From Reichenbachiella agariperforans (GTDB lineage Bacteria; Bacteroidota; Bacteroidia; Cytophagales; Cyclobacteriaceae): a stretch of 64,000 nucleotides of DNA. Both the position numbers and the translations under genes were made by a program. Shown here one piece after another: positions 33,488 to 42,622 of the stretch. Location of the stretch: assembly GCF_900142205.1 (NCBI RefSeq), contig NZ_FRAA01000001.1, forward strand, positions 960,803 through 1,024,802, written 5' to 3'. A model generated the notes under the pieces. That model was not told where the DNA came from and did not search any database. It saw only the letters and a list, made by a program, of their open reading frames with translations. Each line of letters begins with the position of its first letter. Within the stretch, counting starts at the first letter, position 1.

Positions 33488-34828
33488 ATGACGAAAGACG
33501 AAAAATTATCTAAGCCTAAGTTGTCCTTTTGGGACGTATGGAATCTAAGCTTTGGCTTTTTGGGAATCCAAATGGGGTTTGCATTGCAAAACGCCAATGC
33601 CAGTCGTATCCTTCAGATTTTTGGAGCAGACGTGCACGAACTCTCCTGGTTTTGGATCGTAGCACCCCTCACTGGTTTGATCGTTCAGCCCATCGTCGGT
33701 CACTACAGCGACCGTACATGGACCAAACTGGGGCGTAGGAAACCGTTTTTCTTGACAGGTGCACTACTAGCAGCCTTTGGTCTGATCTTTCTTCCCAATG
33801 CCGGTATGCTTACCGCTCTGTTGCCTGCGCTATGGGTAGGTGCTGGGATGCTGATGATTATGGATGCTTCATTCAATATTGCGATGGAGCCATTTCGTGC
33901 ACTGGTGGCAGATATGATGCCCTCCGATCAACGAACGCTCGGCTTTAGCATACAGACTGTACTCATTGGTATCGGAGCAGTCGTCGGCTCTTGGCTACCT
34001 TATGCCATGACCAACTGGTTCGGTGTGAGTAATGCTACTGCTGCAGGAGAAGTTCCTATGAACCTGCTTATCTCCTTTGTGATCGGTGCGATCGTATTGG
34101 TAGGCAGCATACTCGTCACCATCTTCACCACTAGAGAATATTCACCAGAGGAACTGGATCAATTCGCCTCAGACGAGGAAATCACAGCAGAAGAAAGCGA
34201 AGGACTGATGAGTATCTTCACCGACTTTAAGAAAATGCCCACTGTCATGCGGCAGTTGAGTTCCGTTCAGTTCTTCTCTTGGTTCGGGCTATTTGGGCTC
34301 TGGGTGTATGCCACACCTGCCGTTGCGCATCACATCTACGGGTTGCCTTTAGGCGACTCTAGTTCTATTCAGTATCAAAATGCAGGCGACTGGGTAGGGA
34401 TACTATTCGGAGTTTACAACGGTATTTCTGCCATTTATGCTTTCTTCCTCCCAGCGATTGCCAATAAGGTAGGACGCGTCAAAACACACGCCATCTCACT
34501 GCTCATCGGTGCTGCGGGTTTCCTATTTATCTATTTTGCTCCGAACGAGAACTGGCTCATACTAGCCATGATCGGTATCGGTGTAGCGTGGGCGAGTATC
34601 TTAGCCATGCCTTATGCCATATTGATTGGGTCTATCCCCGCCAAAAAAATGGGCGTATACATCGGGATATTCAACTTTTTCATTGTACTACCTCAGATAT
34701 TAAACGCACTTATCGGCGGCCCTATGGTCAAGTATATTTATGGTGGCAATCCAGTCTTTGCACTGCTCACCTCTGGGATTTCATTCATCATCGCCGCAGC
34801 ACTTTGCCTCCGCGTAAAAGATGTATAA
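33488..34828 (+). CDS. MFS permease, SLC45/maltose-transporter-like
   Basis: 446 residues with about twelve transmembrane segments. Motif A is GHYSDRTWTKLGRRKPFFLTGAL, between helices 2 and 3. The opening WNLSFGFLGIQMGFALQNANASRILQIFGAD is characteristic of the sugar:proton symporters found in Bacteroidota alpha-glucan loci (inferred from family memory). It should carry maltose or short maltodextrins across the inner membrane, linking the periplasmic amylases to the cytoplasmic GH31. A central loop near EEITAEESEGLMSIFTDF divides the two halves. A strong terminator follows. Confidence 0.88.
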   Translation: MTKDEKLSKPKLSFWDVWNLSFGFLGIQMGFALQNANASRILQIFGADVHELSWFWIVAPLTGLIVQPIVGHYSDRTWTKLGRRKPFFLTGALLAAFGLIFLPNAGMLTALLPALWVGAGMLMIMDASFNIAMEPFRALVADMMPSDQRTLGFSIQTVLIGIGAVVGSWLPYAMTNWFGVSNATAAGEVPMNLLISFVIGAIVLVGSILVTIFTTREYSPEELDQFASDEEITAEESEGLMSIFTDFKKMPTVMRQLSSVQFFSWFGLFGLWVYATPAVAHHIYGLPLGDSSSIQYQNAGDWVGILFGVYNGISAIYAFFLPAIANKVGRVKTHAISLLIGAAGFLFIYFAPNENWLILAMIGIGVAWASILAMPYAILIGSIPAKKMGVYIGIFNFFIVLPQILNALIGGPMVKYIYGGNPVFALLTSGISFIIAAALCLRVKDV

Positions 34829-34848
34829 CTCCATTTCATATAAACTTA

Positions 34849-34889
34849 TTAACAAAAAAGACTGTCTATTGGGCAGTCTTTTTTGTTAA
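34849..34889 (+). terminator. Rho-independent terminator ending the alpha-glucan locus
   Basis: TTAACAAAAAAGACTG (34849-34864) pairs perfectly with CAGTCTTTTTTGTTAA (34874-34889) around a 9-base loop, with the T run inside the arm. It lies 21 bp after the permease stop. Confidence 0.9.
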
Positions 34890-35217
34890 TAAACGATTGT
34901 TAGCTAACTCATATATAGGCCTCCACCCAGCCTTATCACAATTGCTATCCCCCACTATATAACTTCGTTGGTCTCCAATTCTTGAGACCAACTCCCTTTT
35001 AACAAAAGACTCTTTTACTCTCACATACGACGGAGACCAAATGGTTATTCATCCATTAGTTCTATTGTTGAATTAGGTCTCACCTAGGAAGCAAACACCC
35101 AATCCAAATCATCTAATCAGACGACCTACGTCATGTTTTTGGATTAGACAGCTATCTACATTTGCTATAAGTAATTCAAGAAAAGGAATTACGATTCACT
35201 CAAAAAAAACCGCTCTT
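34890..35217. other. Intergenic stretch with GGTCTC hairpin
   Basis: No gene was seen. GTTGGTCTC (34967-34975) pairs with GAGACCAAC (34984-34992) over an 8-base loop and is followed by TCCCTTTT. GGAGACC and AGGTCTC recur near 35030 and 35071. The rest is AT-rich upstream DNA for the YceI gene, with AGGAATTACG-type sequence near 35190. Confidence 0.4.
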
Positions 35218-35751
35218 ATGAAATTAACAACAATCATTTTCGCTGTGATAGCCTTACTAGCTGGACAAACCCAGCTGAAACTTAACAAGGAAAAAAGTTC
35301 CATCACCATCTTCGGTACATCTACCGTACATGACTGGGAATCCACAGTCAATACATTCGACATCAGGGGAGACAAGGATGGCAATAGCATCAAGAACCTA
35401 AAAGTAACCATGGTTACCAAATCCATCAAAAGTGGAAAATCAATCATGGATGGAAAAACCTATGATGCACTACTAGAAGAGGATCACCCTCAGATCACAC
35501 TACAAGCTGATCAACTCACGATTTCAGATGGAAAAGTTACTGGCTCTGGCAAACTAGCCTTGGCAGGACAAACCAAAACAATCGCTATCAGTGGAAAAGT
35601 AATCTCTGACAACAACAGTCAAATCCATATACAAGGAGCCAATAAAATAGACATGACGCAGTATGGCATAGAGCCGCCAACTGCCATGTTCGGCTCACTG
35701 ATCACCGGAGATGAAGTAACCATCAAATACGACATCAAATTTCAATACTAA
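35218..35751 (+). CDS. YceI-family periplasmic protein
   Basis: 177 residues with a short signal peptide (IIFAVIALLAGQTQ). The lipocalin-like YceI fold is indicated by SSITIFGTSTVHDWESTV, MDGKTYDALLEEDHPQITLQA, and the C-terminal alternating strands. YceI-type proteins bind isoprenoid or polyprenyl lipids in their barrel, though many have no assigned ligand. A porin-like gene follows 22 bp later in the same direction, so the two are likely co-transcribed, which hints at an envelope function. Confidence 0.88.
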   Translation: MKLTTIIFAVIALLAGQTQLKLNKEKSSITIFGTSTVHDWESTVNTFDIRGDKDGNSIKNLKVTMVTKSIKSGKSIMDGKTYDALLEEDHPQITLQADQLTISDGKVTGSGKLALAGQTKTIAISGKVISDNNSQIHIQGANKIDMTQYGIEPPTAMFGSLITGDEVTIKYDIKFQY

Positions 35752-35773
35752 TAAACCTATTAATTCCAATATC

Positions 35774-37012
35774 ATGAAAAATCATAAAATCAGCATCATG
35801 CTCAGTTTTGCGCTCATGTTCATCACTGGGCTTACATTCTCACAGCGCAACGACTTGCAGTATTATAGATACAACGACCAACGTGGAATCAATGTATTCG
35901 AGACCAGCAAGGATGACACAGTTCAATTTGACGGAATCAAAGTCCGTGTGGGTGGTGACTTCAACCTTCAATTCCAAGGTTTAAGCCAAACCAATTCAGG
36001 TGATTCTTTGACTGAACTATCTAACAATTTCAATTTGCCAAGTGCCAATCTAAACCTAGATGTACAGTTGGATGATGGGTTGAGATTGCACATGCGTACA
36101 TACCTATCTTCAAGACACCACACAGAAGCCTATGTCAAAGGAGGCTATATTCAAATCGATAAATTAGACTTTGTTAAACCAGGTTTCTTAGAAGGTGTAA
36201 TGCAATACACCACAATCAAAGTTGGTATGGACGACATCAACTACGGAGACACGCACTTCCGAAGATCAGACAATGCCAATACTATTTTCAATCCTTTTGT
36301 AGGCAACTATTTGATGGATGCATTCACTACAGAGCCTTTTGCTGAAGTTACAGTACAGAATGCAGGTTTCTTAGGTGTGGTAGGGTTCACTAATGGTCGC
36401 TTAAATCAAAGTCCGACCCCTGGAGATGATGGATTCGTATTCTATGGAAAAGTAGGCTATGACAAACAAATGAGTGACGATCTACGATTCAGATTGACCG
36501 GATCATTATATACTAGTTCTGACAAAAGCACCAGAGACTACATATATGGAGGTGATCGAGCAGGTGCTAACTACTTCAAAGTACTAGACGGTGGAGATTT
36601 TGCAGGCCGTGTCAATCCTGGGTTTGGGTATCAGACCGCTATACAAATCAACCCATTCGTTAAGTTCAAAGGCTTTGAATTCTTTGGTGTATATGAACTC
36701 GCTAACAATGGCAACAGTGACATAGGAGGCAACTACACACAACTGGGCGCTGAAGCACTATATAGATTTGGAGGCAAAGAGCAGTTCTATGCTGCGGGTA
36801 GATATAACAGTGTGACAGGAAACAAAACAGATGCTGCATTAGATGAAGAAATCGCAAGATTCAACATCGGTGGTGGATGGTTCATGACACAGAATGTAAT
36901 GGCTAAACTAGAATATGTCAATCAAACATACGATGGTGCAGCTTATGACGGTACACTATATCAAGGAGCTGAGTTCAATGGCATTGTACTAGAAGCTACG
37001 ATAGCATTCTAA
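35774..37012 (+). CDS. Porin-like outer-membrane beta-barrel protein
   Basis: 412 residues with a signal peptide (ALMFITGLTFSQ). After it come alternating amphipathic strands rich in Tyr, Gly and Asn (VRVGGDFNLQFQGLSQTN, LRLHMRTYLSSRHHTEAYVKGGYIQIDKL, MAKLEYVNQTYDGAAYDG), and the protein ends with hydrophobic-aromatic IAF, as outer-membrane barrels do. It resembles phosphate-selective-type (OprP/DcaP-like) porins in layout, but the solute cannot be read from sequence. It is co-transcribed with the YceI gene and followed by a terminator. Confidence 0.78.
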   Translation: MKNHKISIMLSFALMFITGLTFSQRNDLQYYRYNDQRGINVFETSKDDTVQFDGIKVRVGGDFNLQFQGLSQTNSGDSLTELSNNFNLPSANLNLDVQLDDGLRLHMRTYLSSRHHTEAYVKGGYIQIDKLDFVKPGFLEGVMQYTTIKVGMDDINYGDTHFRRSDNANTIFNPFVGNYLMDAFTTEPFAEVTVQNAGFLGVVGFTNGRLNQSPTPGDDGFVFYGKVGYDKQMSDDLRFRLTGSLYTSSDKSTRDYIYGGDRAGANYFKVLDGGDFAGRVNPGFGYQTAIQINPFVKFKGFEFFGVYELANNGNSDIGGNYTQLGAEALYRFGGKEQFYAAGRYNSVTGNKTDAALDEEIARFNIGGGWFMTQNVMAKLEYVNQTYDGAAYDGTLYQGAEFNGIVLEATIAF

Positions 37013-37033
37013 ACTAAATCACTACAAAAAACT

Positions 37034-37062
37034 AAGGCAGCTCTATGGAGCTGCCTTTTTTA
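37034..37062 (+). terminator. Bidirectional Rho-independent terminator
   Basis: AAGGCAGCTC (37034-37043), TATG, GAGCTGCCTT (37048-37057), then TTTT. The A run on the left makes it usable from the minus-strand gene at 37094 as well. Confidence 0.88.
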
Positions 37063-37093
37063 TATCCTAACCACAAGAGGCTAAAAAAAACCT

Positions 37094-37579
37094 TTAATAT
37101 TTACGTCCAAACACTTCGCTAACAATCACGGCACGACGTAGACCGTCTTCATCTTGGAGCATTTCGCGAATCGCATCTCCTTCATCTCCTTCATCTTCTC
37201 GGATTTCATAATTCTCGGCGCGACGATTCTTGTCAATGATATCTGCTATTTTCTCTCTTGGTTTTGTCCTTTCCTCCTTGTACACATAGTCTTCCAACAC
37301 TGGTTCTGGAGTTGGGTCATATTCTGTCTCTATGTCATCGCTATAGCCCACAGGAGTCACAGGCTCAGTAGTCTTTGGTGTCCCAAAACTCTCCCCCGTA
37401 ATTTGCTTGAATAAATCTTCGAAAGTGGGCTGTGACTGAGTTGTCTGCTGACTACCCGAACCCGTATCATCCGTGGATGATTCAGCAGTCGTTTGGTCTT
37501 GCTTTTTTTTCTTCAGTACACGCGATATGATATAGATCACGGCGAGTACGATGTAATACAAAATATTAGAATCATCCAT
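37094..37579 (-). CDS. Small membrane-anchored protein of unknown function
   Basis: 161 residues. One transmembrane helix (ILYYIVLAVIYIISRVL) is followed by a lysine run, then a long polar, acidic and Ser/Thr/Gln/Pro-rich linker. The conserved-looking end is LRRAVIVSEVFGRKY. Bacteroidota genomes commonly carry such one-helix proteins with a terminal (A)VI.SEI..RKY motif, from memory; no function is established. The linker and C-terminal tail would lie in the cytoplasm if the usual positive-inside rule holds. It is divergent from smc, sharing a 56-bp gap. Confidence 0.75.
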   Translation of the reverse strand: MDDSNILYYIVLAVIYIISRVLKKKKQDQTTAESSTDDTGSGSQQTTQSQPTFEDLFKQITGESFGTPKTTEPVTPVGYSDDIETEYDPTPEPVLEDYVYKEERTKPREKIADIIDKNRRAENYEIREDEGDEGDAIREMLQDEDGLRRAVIVSEVFGRKY

Positions 37580-37635
37580 GAATCAAATCTAAGGAATTAT
37601 TTTAAATTTGTCGATTCTGAATTTCCGAAAACCAC

Positions 37636-40600
37636 ATGCAATTAACCAAATTAGAGATTAAAGGCTTCAAAAGTTTTGGTGACCGAGTTGTCATTAATTT
37701 TGATGAAGGGATCACTGGAATCGTAGGTCCAAATGGCTGTGGAAAATCCAATGTAGTAGACTCTATCAGGTGGGTACTCGGGGAGCAAAAAGTCAAATCA
37801 CTGCGCTCCGAAAAGATGGAAAACATCATCTTCAACGGGACCAAAAACAGAAAAGCAACACAACTCGCGGAAGTTTCTCTTTCGTTCAAAAACACCAAAA
37901 ACCTCCTCCCTACCGAATACTCTAATGTCACTATTACCCGACGATACTATCGATCTGGTGAGAGCGAATATCAGCTCAATGGGGTGACCTGCCGACTCAA
38001 AGACATTACAAGCCTATTTCTCGATACAGGAATCGCATCGAACAGCTATGCGATTATCGAACTAGGCATGGTCGACAACATTCTCAATGACAAAGACAAC
38101 TCACGAAGAGGTCTTTTTGAGGAGGCTGCAGGGATTTCAAAATTTAAAATCCGAAAAAAGGAAACCATGCGAAAGCTTGGTGACACGGATGCAGACCTAG
38201 AAAGAGTCGAGGATTTACTCTATGAGATAGACAAAAACCTCAAATCACTAGAGCGTCAGGCCAAACAAGCACAGAAATACTACCAAATCAAGGAAGACTA
38301 TAAAGGCTACAGCGTCGAGCTAGCCAAACAAACTGTCCAGTTGCAAAAGTCTAAACTGAACGAGCTCAATACGGCGATTCAGTCCTGCAATGACCTAAAG
38401 ATTAGTCTCAACAAACAACTATCCGAACGAGAAGCACAACTAGAACAAGCCAAGACTGAACTAATCAGTAAGGAAAAACTACTCGCTACACGTCAAAAAA
38501 CTCTCAACGAACACGTACAAAAAATCAGAAGCTACGAGAGCGAAAAGAAAATCAAGAATGAGCGACTAAGGTTTCTCAATGACAAAAGCGACAATCTAAA
38601 AGACCTCATAGAGCAGGACCGAAAGAGTAGCGAGCGTGCTGCATTTTCAGTATCTAGCTTAGAAAACGAAAAGCAGAGTGCAGAAAAAATCCTCAGCGAG
38701 ACCAATCACCGTCTCAATGACCTGCAAACCCAATATGAGCAGGAGAAAGAAAAGAATACCGAGATAAAAGCACAAGCAGAAGAACTCAATAACAATTTTT
38801 CGCTCAAAAAAGAAGAAGTCTATCAGCTAACCAAATCTCTGGAAATCAAAAACATCCAGATGAGTTCTCTCAAACAAGAGCTAGAAAAAGCAGCCAACGA
38901 CAGTAGTTCTAGGTCCGAAAATCTCCGTGACTTTGAGCAAAGTATCACCGAAGTAGAAACGGAGAAGAAAAAGAAACAAGAAGAATACGACTACCTCAAA
39001 TCAAAAGATGAGGAACTCAAAAACCGCATCAAACATTCGGAAAAGACAGTAGAAGTCATCCGAGAGGAATTGCAGCAAGTCAATAGAAAACTGGATTCGT
39101 CTCAAAACGAATACAACCTAACCAAGTCCTTAGTGGACAATCTGGAAGGCTTTCCCGAGGCGATCAAATTCCTAAAGAAAGAAAAAGGATGGAGCAAAAA
39201 TGCCCCCCTACTATCCGATGTACTGACCTGCCCTGAAGAGTACCGCATCACAGTAGAAAACTATCTGGAGCCCTTCATGAACTACTACATTGTAGAAACC
39301 GAAGCAGAAGCGTTCAAAGCCATTAATATCCTCAGTGATGCAGCGAAGGGCAAAGCACATTTCTTTATCCTTGACAGATTCGACAACTTCCGCCCTACCC
39401 AATCTGAGCTACTACATGATGCCGTACCCGCTACCGAAGTGGTAGAATACGATCAGAAGTACAAAAAACTAATTGGCCACATCCTAGACAATGTTTACAT
39501 CACCAACAACGAAACAGGTCAAGTTGACAACAAAAATGCTGTTCTGATCACCAAAAGTGGAAAGGTAATCAACAGACAATACAGTGTGTCAGGTGGATCG
39601 ATAGGACTGTTCGAAGGCAAGAAAATAGGTCGGGCTAAAAATCTCGAAAAACTATCCGTCACGATCAAGAAGTTGACACAAAAGCTCGATGAGGTCAAGC
39701 AAAATCTAAAAGAAAAAGTTGCCGACATAGAACGTCTCAGAGAGAACAACTACGAACAAGACCTAGAAACTGTACTACATGACCTCAACAAGGTCAATGA
39801 AGAATATATCTCGCTAACCACGAAACAAGAGCAGTTCTCCAAATTGCTCTCAGAGAATGCGATGAAGAGTGAAGACATCTTGGAGCAGATCAACATCCTA
39901 CAAGATGAAATCGCTGAGATAGAACCCAAACAAACCTCAGAGCAACAAGTCCTCTCAGAACTAGAACTCAAGAACCGTTCGTTCAAAGAAGAGATTGCTA
40001 CATTCAACGATCAGTTGAACGAAAAATCATCCGCTTTCAACCAAGAGAACCTACTCTTTCACCAGCAGCAAAACAAAGTATCCAGCATAGCACAAGAGAT
40101 CTCTCACAAAGCCTCCAACCTACAAGCTGCCAAAGAAAGAATCGAAAAAAACCAAAGTGACCTCAAACAAACCGATGAGGAAATCAGACAACTCATCGAA
40201 AAGTCCGACTCTAACGACGACCAACTCATCGAGATGTATGAGGAGAAAGAAAGCATCGAAGTGGGGGTTACAGAAGCTGAGAAGGCCTACTACGGTGAGC
40301 GTGAAAAAATAGATGAGGTAGAAAAAGGTTCTCGTGAGGTACAACGAACGCGTGAATCTAACGACGAGCAACTCATGAGCATCCAAGGTCAGCTCAACGA
40401 AACTCGTCTGGAATTGAGTGGTATAAAGGAACGTCTCTCAGTAGAATTCAATGTAGACATAGACCAACTGCTGATCGACAAGGGAGATGAAGATGATAAA
40501 AATGAACGATATGAGGGATTCGACGAAGAGGAATTAAAAGACACGGTCAAAAAACTGAAGAACAAACTAGATGGCATGGGACCTATCAACCCGATGGCTA

Positions 40601-41181
40601 TGGAAGCCTACGAGGAGATCAAAGAGCGTCACGACTTCATCACTGCGCAGCGCGAAGACCTCTTCAAAGCCAAAGAATCACTAATCTCTACCATAGAGGA
40701 AATCAACAGTGTAGCCAAAGAGACCTTTACAGAAGCTTTTGAAAACATCAAAGCGAATTTCATCCGGGTATTTAGATCTCTATTTACAGACGAAGATCAA
40801 TGTGACCTATTCCTCTCCGATCCCGACAATCCACTAGAATCTTCTATTGAGATCATCGCTAAGCCAAAAGGCAAGCGTCCCTTATCCATCAACCAACTTT
40901 CTGGGGGAGAAAAAACCCTAACCGCTACTTCCCTGCTCTTCGCGATCTACCTGCTAAAACCCGCTCCTTTCTGTATATTCGATGAGGTCGATGCGCCACT
41001 AGATGATGCGAATATTGACAAGTTCAACAATATCATCCGTGACTTCTCCAACGAGTCGCAGTTCATCATCGTGACACACAACAAACGCACCATGTCTACG
41101 ACTGACGTCATCTATGGTGTCACCATGGTGGAGCAGGGTGTCTCCAGAGTCGTTCCCGTGGATTTGAAAGAGTTGGTTTAG
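37636..41181 (+). CDS. smc: Chromosome segregation ATPase SMC
   Basis: 1181 residues, the normal SMC length. The N-terminal head has Walker A GPNGCGKS (31-38). Two long coiled-coil arms (about 170-500 and 670-1020) flank the hinge near residues 505-660 (NLEGFPEAIKFLKKEKGW ... SGKVINRQYSVSGGSIGL). The C-terminal head has the ABC signature LSGGEKTLTA and the Walker B stretch CIFDEVDAPLDDANIDKF. SMC forms a ring with ScpA/ScpB that extrudes DNA loops and separates sister chromosomes. ScpA/B are not in the window. It is convergent with the M48 gene, with only 6 bp between stops and no terminator seen. Confidence 0.97.
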   Translation: MQLTKLEIKGFKSFGDRVVINFDEGITGIVGPNGCGKSNVVDSIRWVLGEQKVKSLRSEKMENIIFNGTKNRKATQLAEVSLSFKNTKNLLPTEYSNVTITRRYYRSGESEYQLNGVTCRLKDITSLFLDTGIASNSYAIIELGMVDNILNDKDNSRRGLFEEAAGISKFKIRKKETMRKLGDTDADLERVEDLLYEIDKNLKSLERQAKQAQKYYQIKEDYKGYSVELAKQTVQLQKSKLNELNTAIQSCNDLKISLNKQLSEREAQLEQAKTELISKEKLLATRQKTLNEHVQKIRSYESEKKIKNERLRFLNDKSDNLKDLIEQDRKSSERAAFSVSSLENEKQSAEKILSETNHRLNDLQTQYEQEKEKNTEIKAQAEELNNNFSLKKEEVYQLTKSLEIKNIQMSSLKQELEKAANDSSSRSENLRDFEQSITEVETEKKKKQEEYDYLKSKDEELKNRIKHSEKTVEVIREELQQVNRKLDSSQNEYNLTKSLVDNLEGFPEAIKFLKKEKGWSKNAPLLSDVLTCPEEYRITVENYLEPFMNYYIVETEAEAFKAINILSDAAKGKAHFFILDRFDNFRPTQSELLHDAVPATEVVEYDQKYKKLIGHILDNVYITNNETGQVDNKNAVLITKSGKVINRQYSVSGGSIGLFEGKKIGRAKNLEKLSVTIKKLTQKLDEVKQNLKEKVADIERLRENNYEQDLETVLHDLNKVNEEYISLTTKQEQFSKLLSENAMKSEDILEQINILQDEIAEIEPKQTSEQQVLSELELKNRSFKEEIATFNDQLNEKSSAFNQENLLFHQQQNKVSSIAQEISHKASNLQAAKERIEKNQSDLKQTDEEIRQLIEKSDSNDDQLIEMYEEKESIEVGVTEAEKAYYGEREKIDEVEKGSREVQRTRESNDEQLMSIQGQLNETRLELSGIKERLSVEFNVDIDQLLIDKGDEDDKNERYEGFDEEELKDTVKKLKNKLDGMGPINPMAMEAYEEIKERHDFITAQREDLFKAKESLISTIEEINSVAKETFTEAFENIKANFIRVFRSLFTDEDQCDLFLSDPDNPLESSIEIIAKPKGKRPLSINQLSGGEKTLTATSLLFAIYLLKPAPFCIFDEVDAPLDDANIDKFNNIIRDFSNESQFIIVTHNKRTMSTTDVIYGVTMVEQGVSRVVPVDLKELV

Positions 41182-41187
41182 TCTCTA

Positions 41188-42614
41188 CTACAAAGATTCG
41201 GAAAACATCACTTTGTAACGCTGCCTTAGTTGTTTGTGTTCTGCCTTCTTACCCATAGCCTTGCATAGTTCGCTCAGCAATTCATAGTGTGATCTATCAT
41301 GGATCTCAAAATTACCGCTGTGCTTCATAAAATGATAACTCAAATACATTGCTTGCTCTGAGTCAATGTTACGAACCAAATTACTGACTAGTCTCAGTTC
41401 TTCCGAATAGGAATAAGTCCAGCGATTGAAAAAGCGATCAAACTCCCCTGATTTTTTAGTCAATGCCACTTGCCACAGTACCTGACCTATCATTTGGCTT
41501 AGATAACTATTATTAGGATAAATAGACTTCAACTGCAAAGCAGCATATAGTGCCTTATCAAAAGATTTTGCCTTATACAGTGAATGTACATTTTCGAACA
41601 AAGAAGGTTCGCTAAATATTGCTAGACTATCTCCAACTTCACACCTCTTACCCCCGTCCTCAACATCCTCCGCGATCAACTGTTTCAGTGCTACTATTCG
41701 TTTCTCATTAAACGGGTGTGTACTAACCTTACCAACCTCAAACAATCCAGAACCTAGATGATCAGGCTCTCTAGCATACACGCTCAAGTCCCCTTTGAGC
41801 CAATCTATTTGTAAAGGATATTCTTCAAAGTACAAATCGTCTAAAAGTCTGTCTCCTAACAGTATACCTCCGTTTGAGCCAATACCCAATAATTCAATCA
41901 GTTCTAGAGGTGCAGTCTTGTTTGCGCAAGTCTCCTTATATATCAAATAACCTAACGAATCTGCTGCCAATTCTTGCTCACGATACTTTTGGCCATCTCA
42001 TAAAATTCTTCTCTTAAATCTGTCAAAACAAGAGTGTACACATCATATTTCAATAGTGACTTTCGATACGCTTTTTGGAGATTTTGAATCTCCACTTTGA
42101 TACGCTCTATGTTTTTAATAGAGGTCAATACATGATCTAGTTCTATATGTGCTAACTCATGTGCGATCACAAATGCCAACTCCTCCTCAGTAGTCAACTG
42201 TGCCAATAAACCATTGTTGAGAACCACTGAGCCTTGACCTGGGCTAAATGCATTGACCTCTGAATCCCAAGCAATCAAAACTCCCATTGTAAATACCTCT
42301 AGTTTGGCATTACTTGCTAGTTCTCTCATCACTTGGTTGGCATATCGACTAATGGTATCTGACGCATAAAAGCTTCCTTTCTCTGCCATATCAATCAGAT
42401 ACAAATTGAGCTCCATGTTGACATCAAGTATTCTTTTGGAATACATGTCATCATATTCCCCCATCGTACCCCCCTCTCTACTCCCAAAAATCTCCTTAGC
42501 ACAATCAGCAACACAAATTTCCTTCAATACATAAGTCGAGTCATACTGTGCATGACTATAAAAAGTAACAGCCATCATAATGATGGCTGTTACTATATAA
42601 ATTTTCAATTTCAC
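41188..42614 (-). pseudogene. M48-family metallopeptidase, broken by a one-base frameshift
   Basis: Two overlapping frames make one protein of about 470 residues. The first (from GTG 42614, or ATG 42656) has a signal peptide (KLKIYIVTAIIMMAVTFYSHAQ), an N-terminal helical part, and the zinc motif HELAH in FVIAHELAHIELDH. It ends in a false frame (KNWQQIR). The second frame resumes with KYREQELAADSLGYLIY, carrying the E-x-x-x-D third zinc ligand, and continues through a TPR-like tail to 41188. The switch falls at a run of four T at 41987-41990. One more base there would restore MAKKYREQELAAD. It is either a real inactivating mutation or a sequencing error. The gene starts 8 bp past the TPR-CHAT stop. 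Confidence 0.85.
42560..42594 (-). terminator. Terminator after TPR-CHAT gene, inside M48 signal-peptide codons
   Basis: AGTAACAGCCATCAT (42564-42578) and ATGATGGCTGTTACT (42580-42594) are perfect inverted arms with one base between. On the minus strand five T follow. The hairpin begins 28 bases after the CHAT stop and lies within the first codons of the M48 frame. Confidence 0.65.
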
Positions 42615-42622
42615 TTGTTCGA

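Noticed and set aside
41980-41995. Programmed -1 frameshift in the M48 gene
   Set aside because: In the starting frame the sequence is GCC AAA AGT, which is not an X-XXY-YYZ slippery heptamer, and no downstream pseudoknot was evident. A base loss or sequencing error is simpler.
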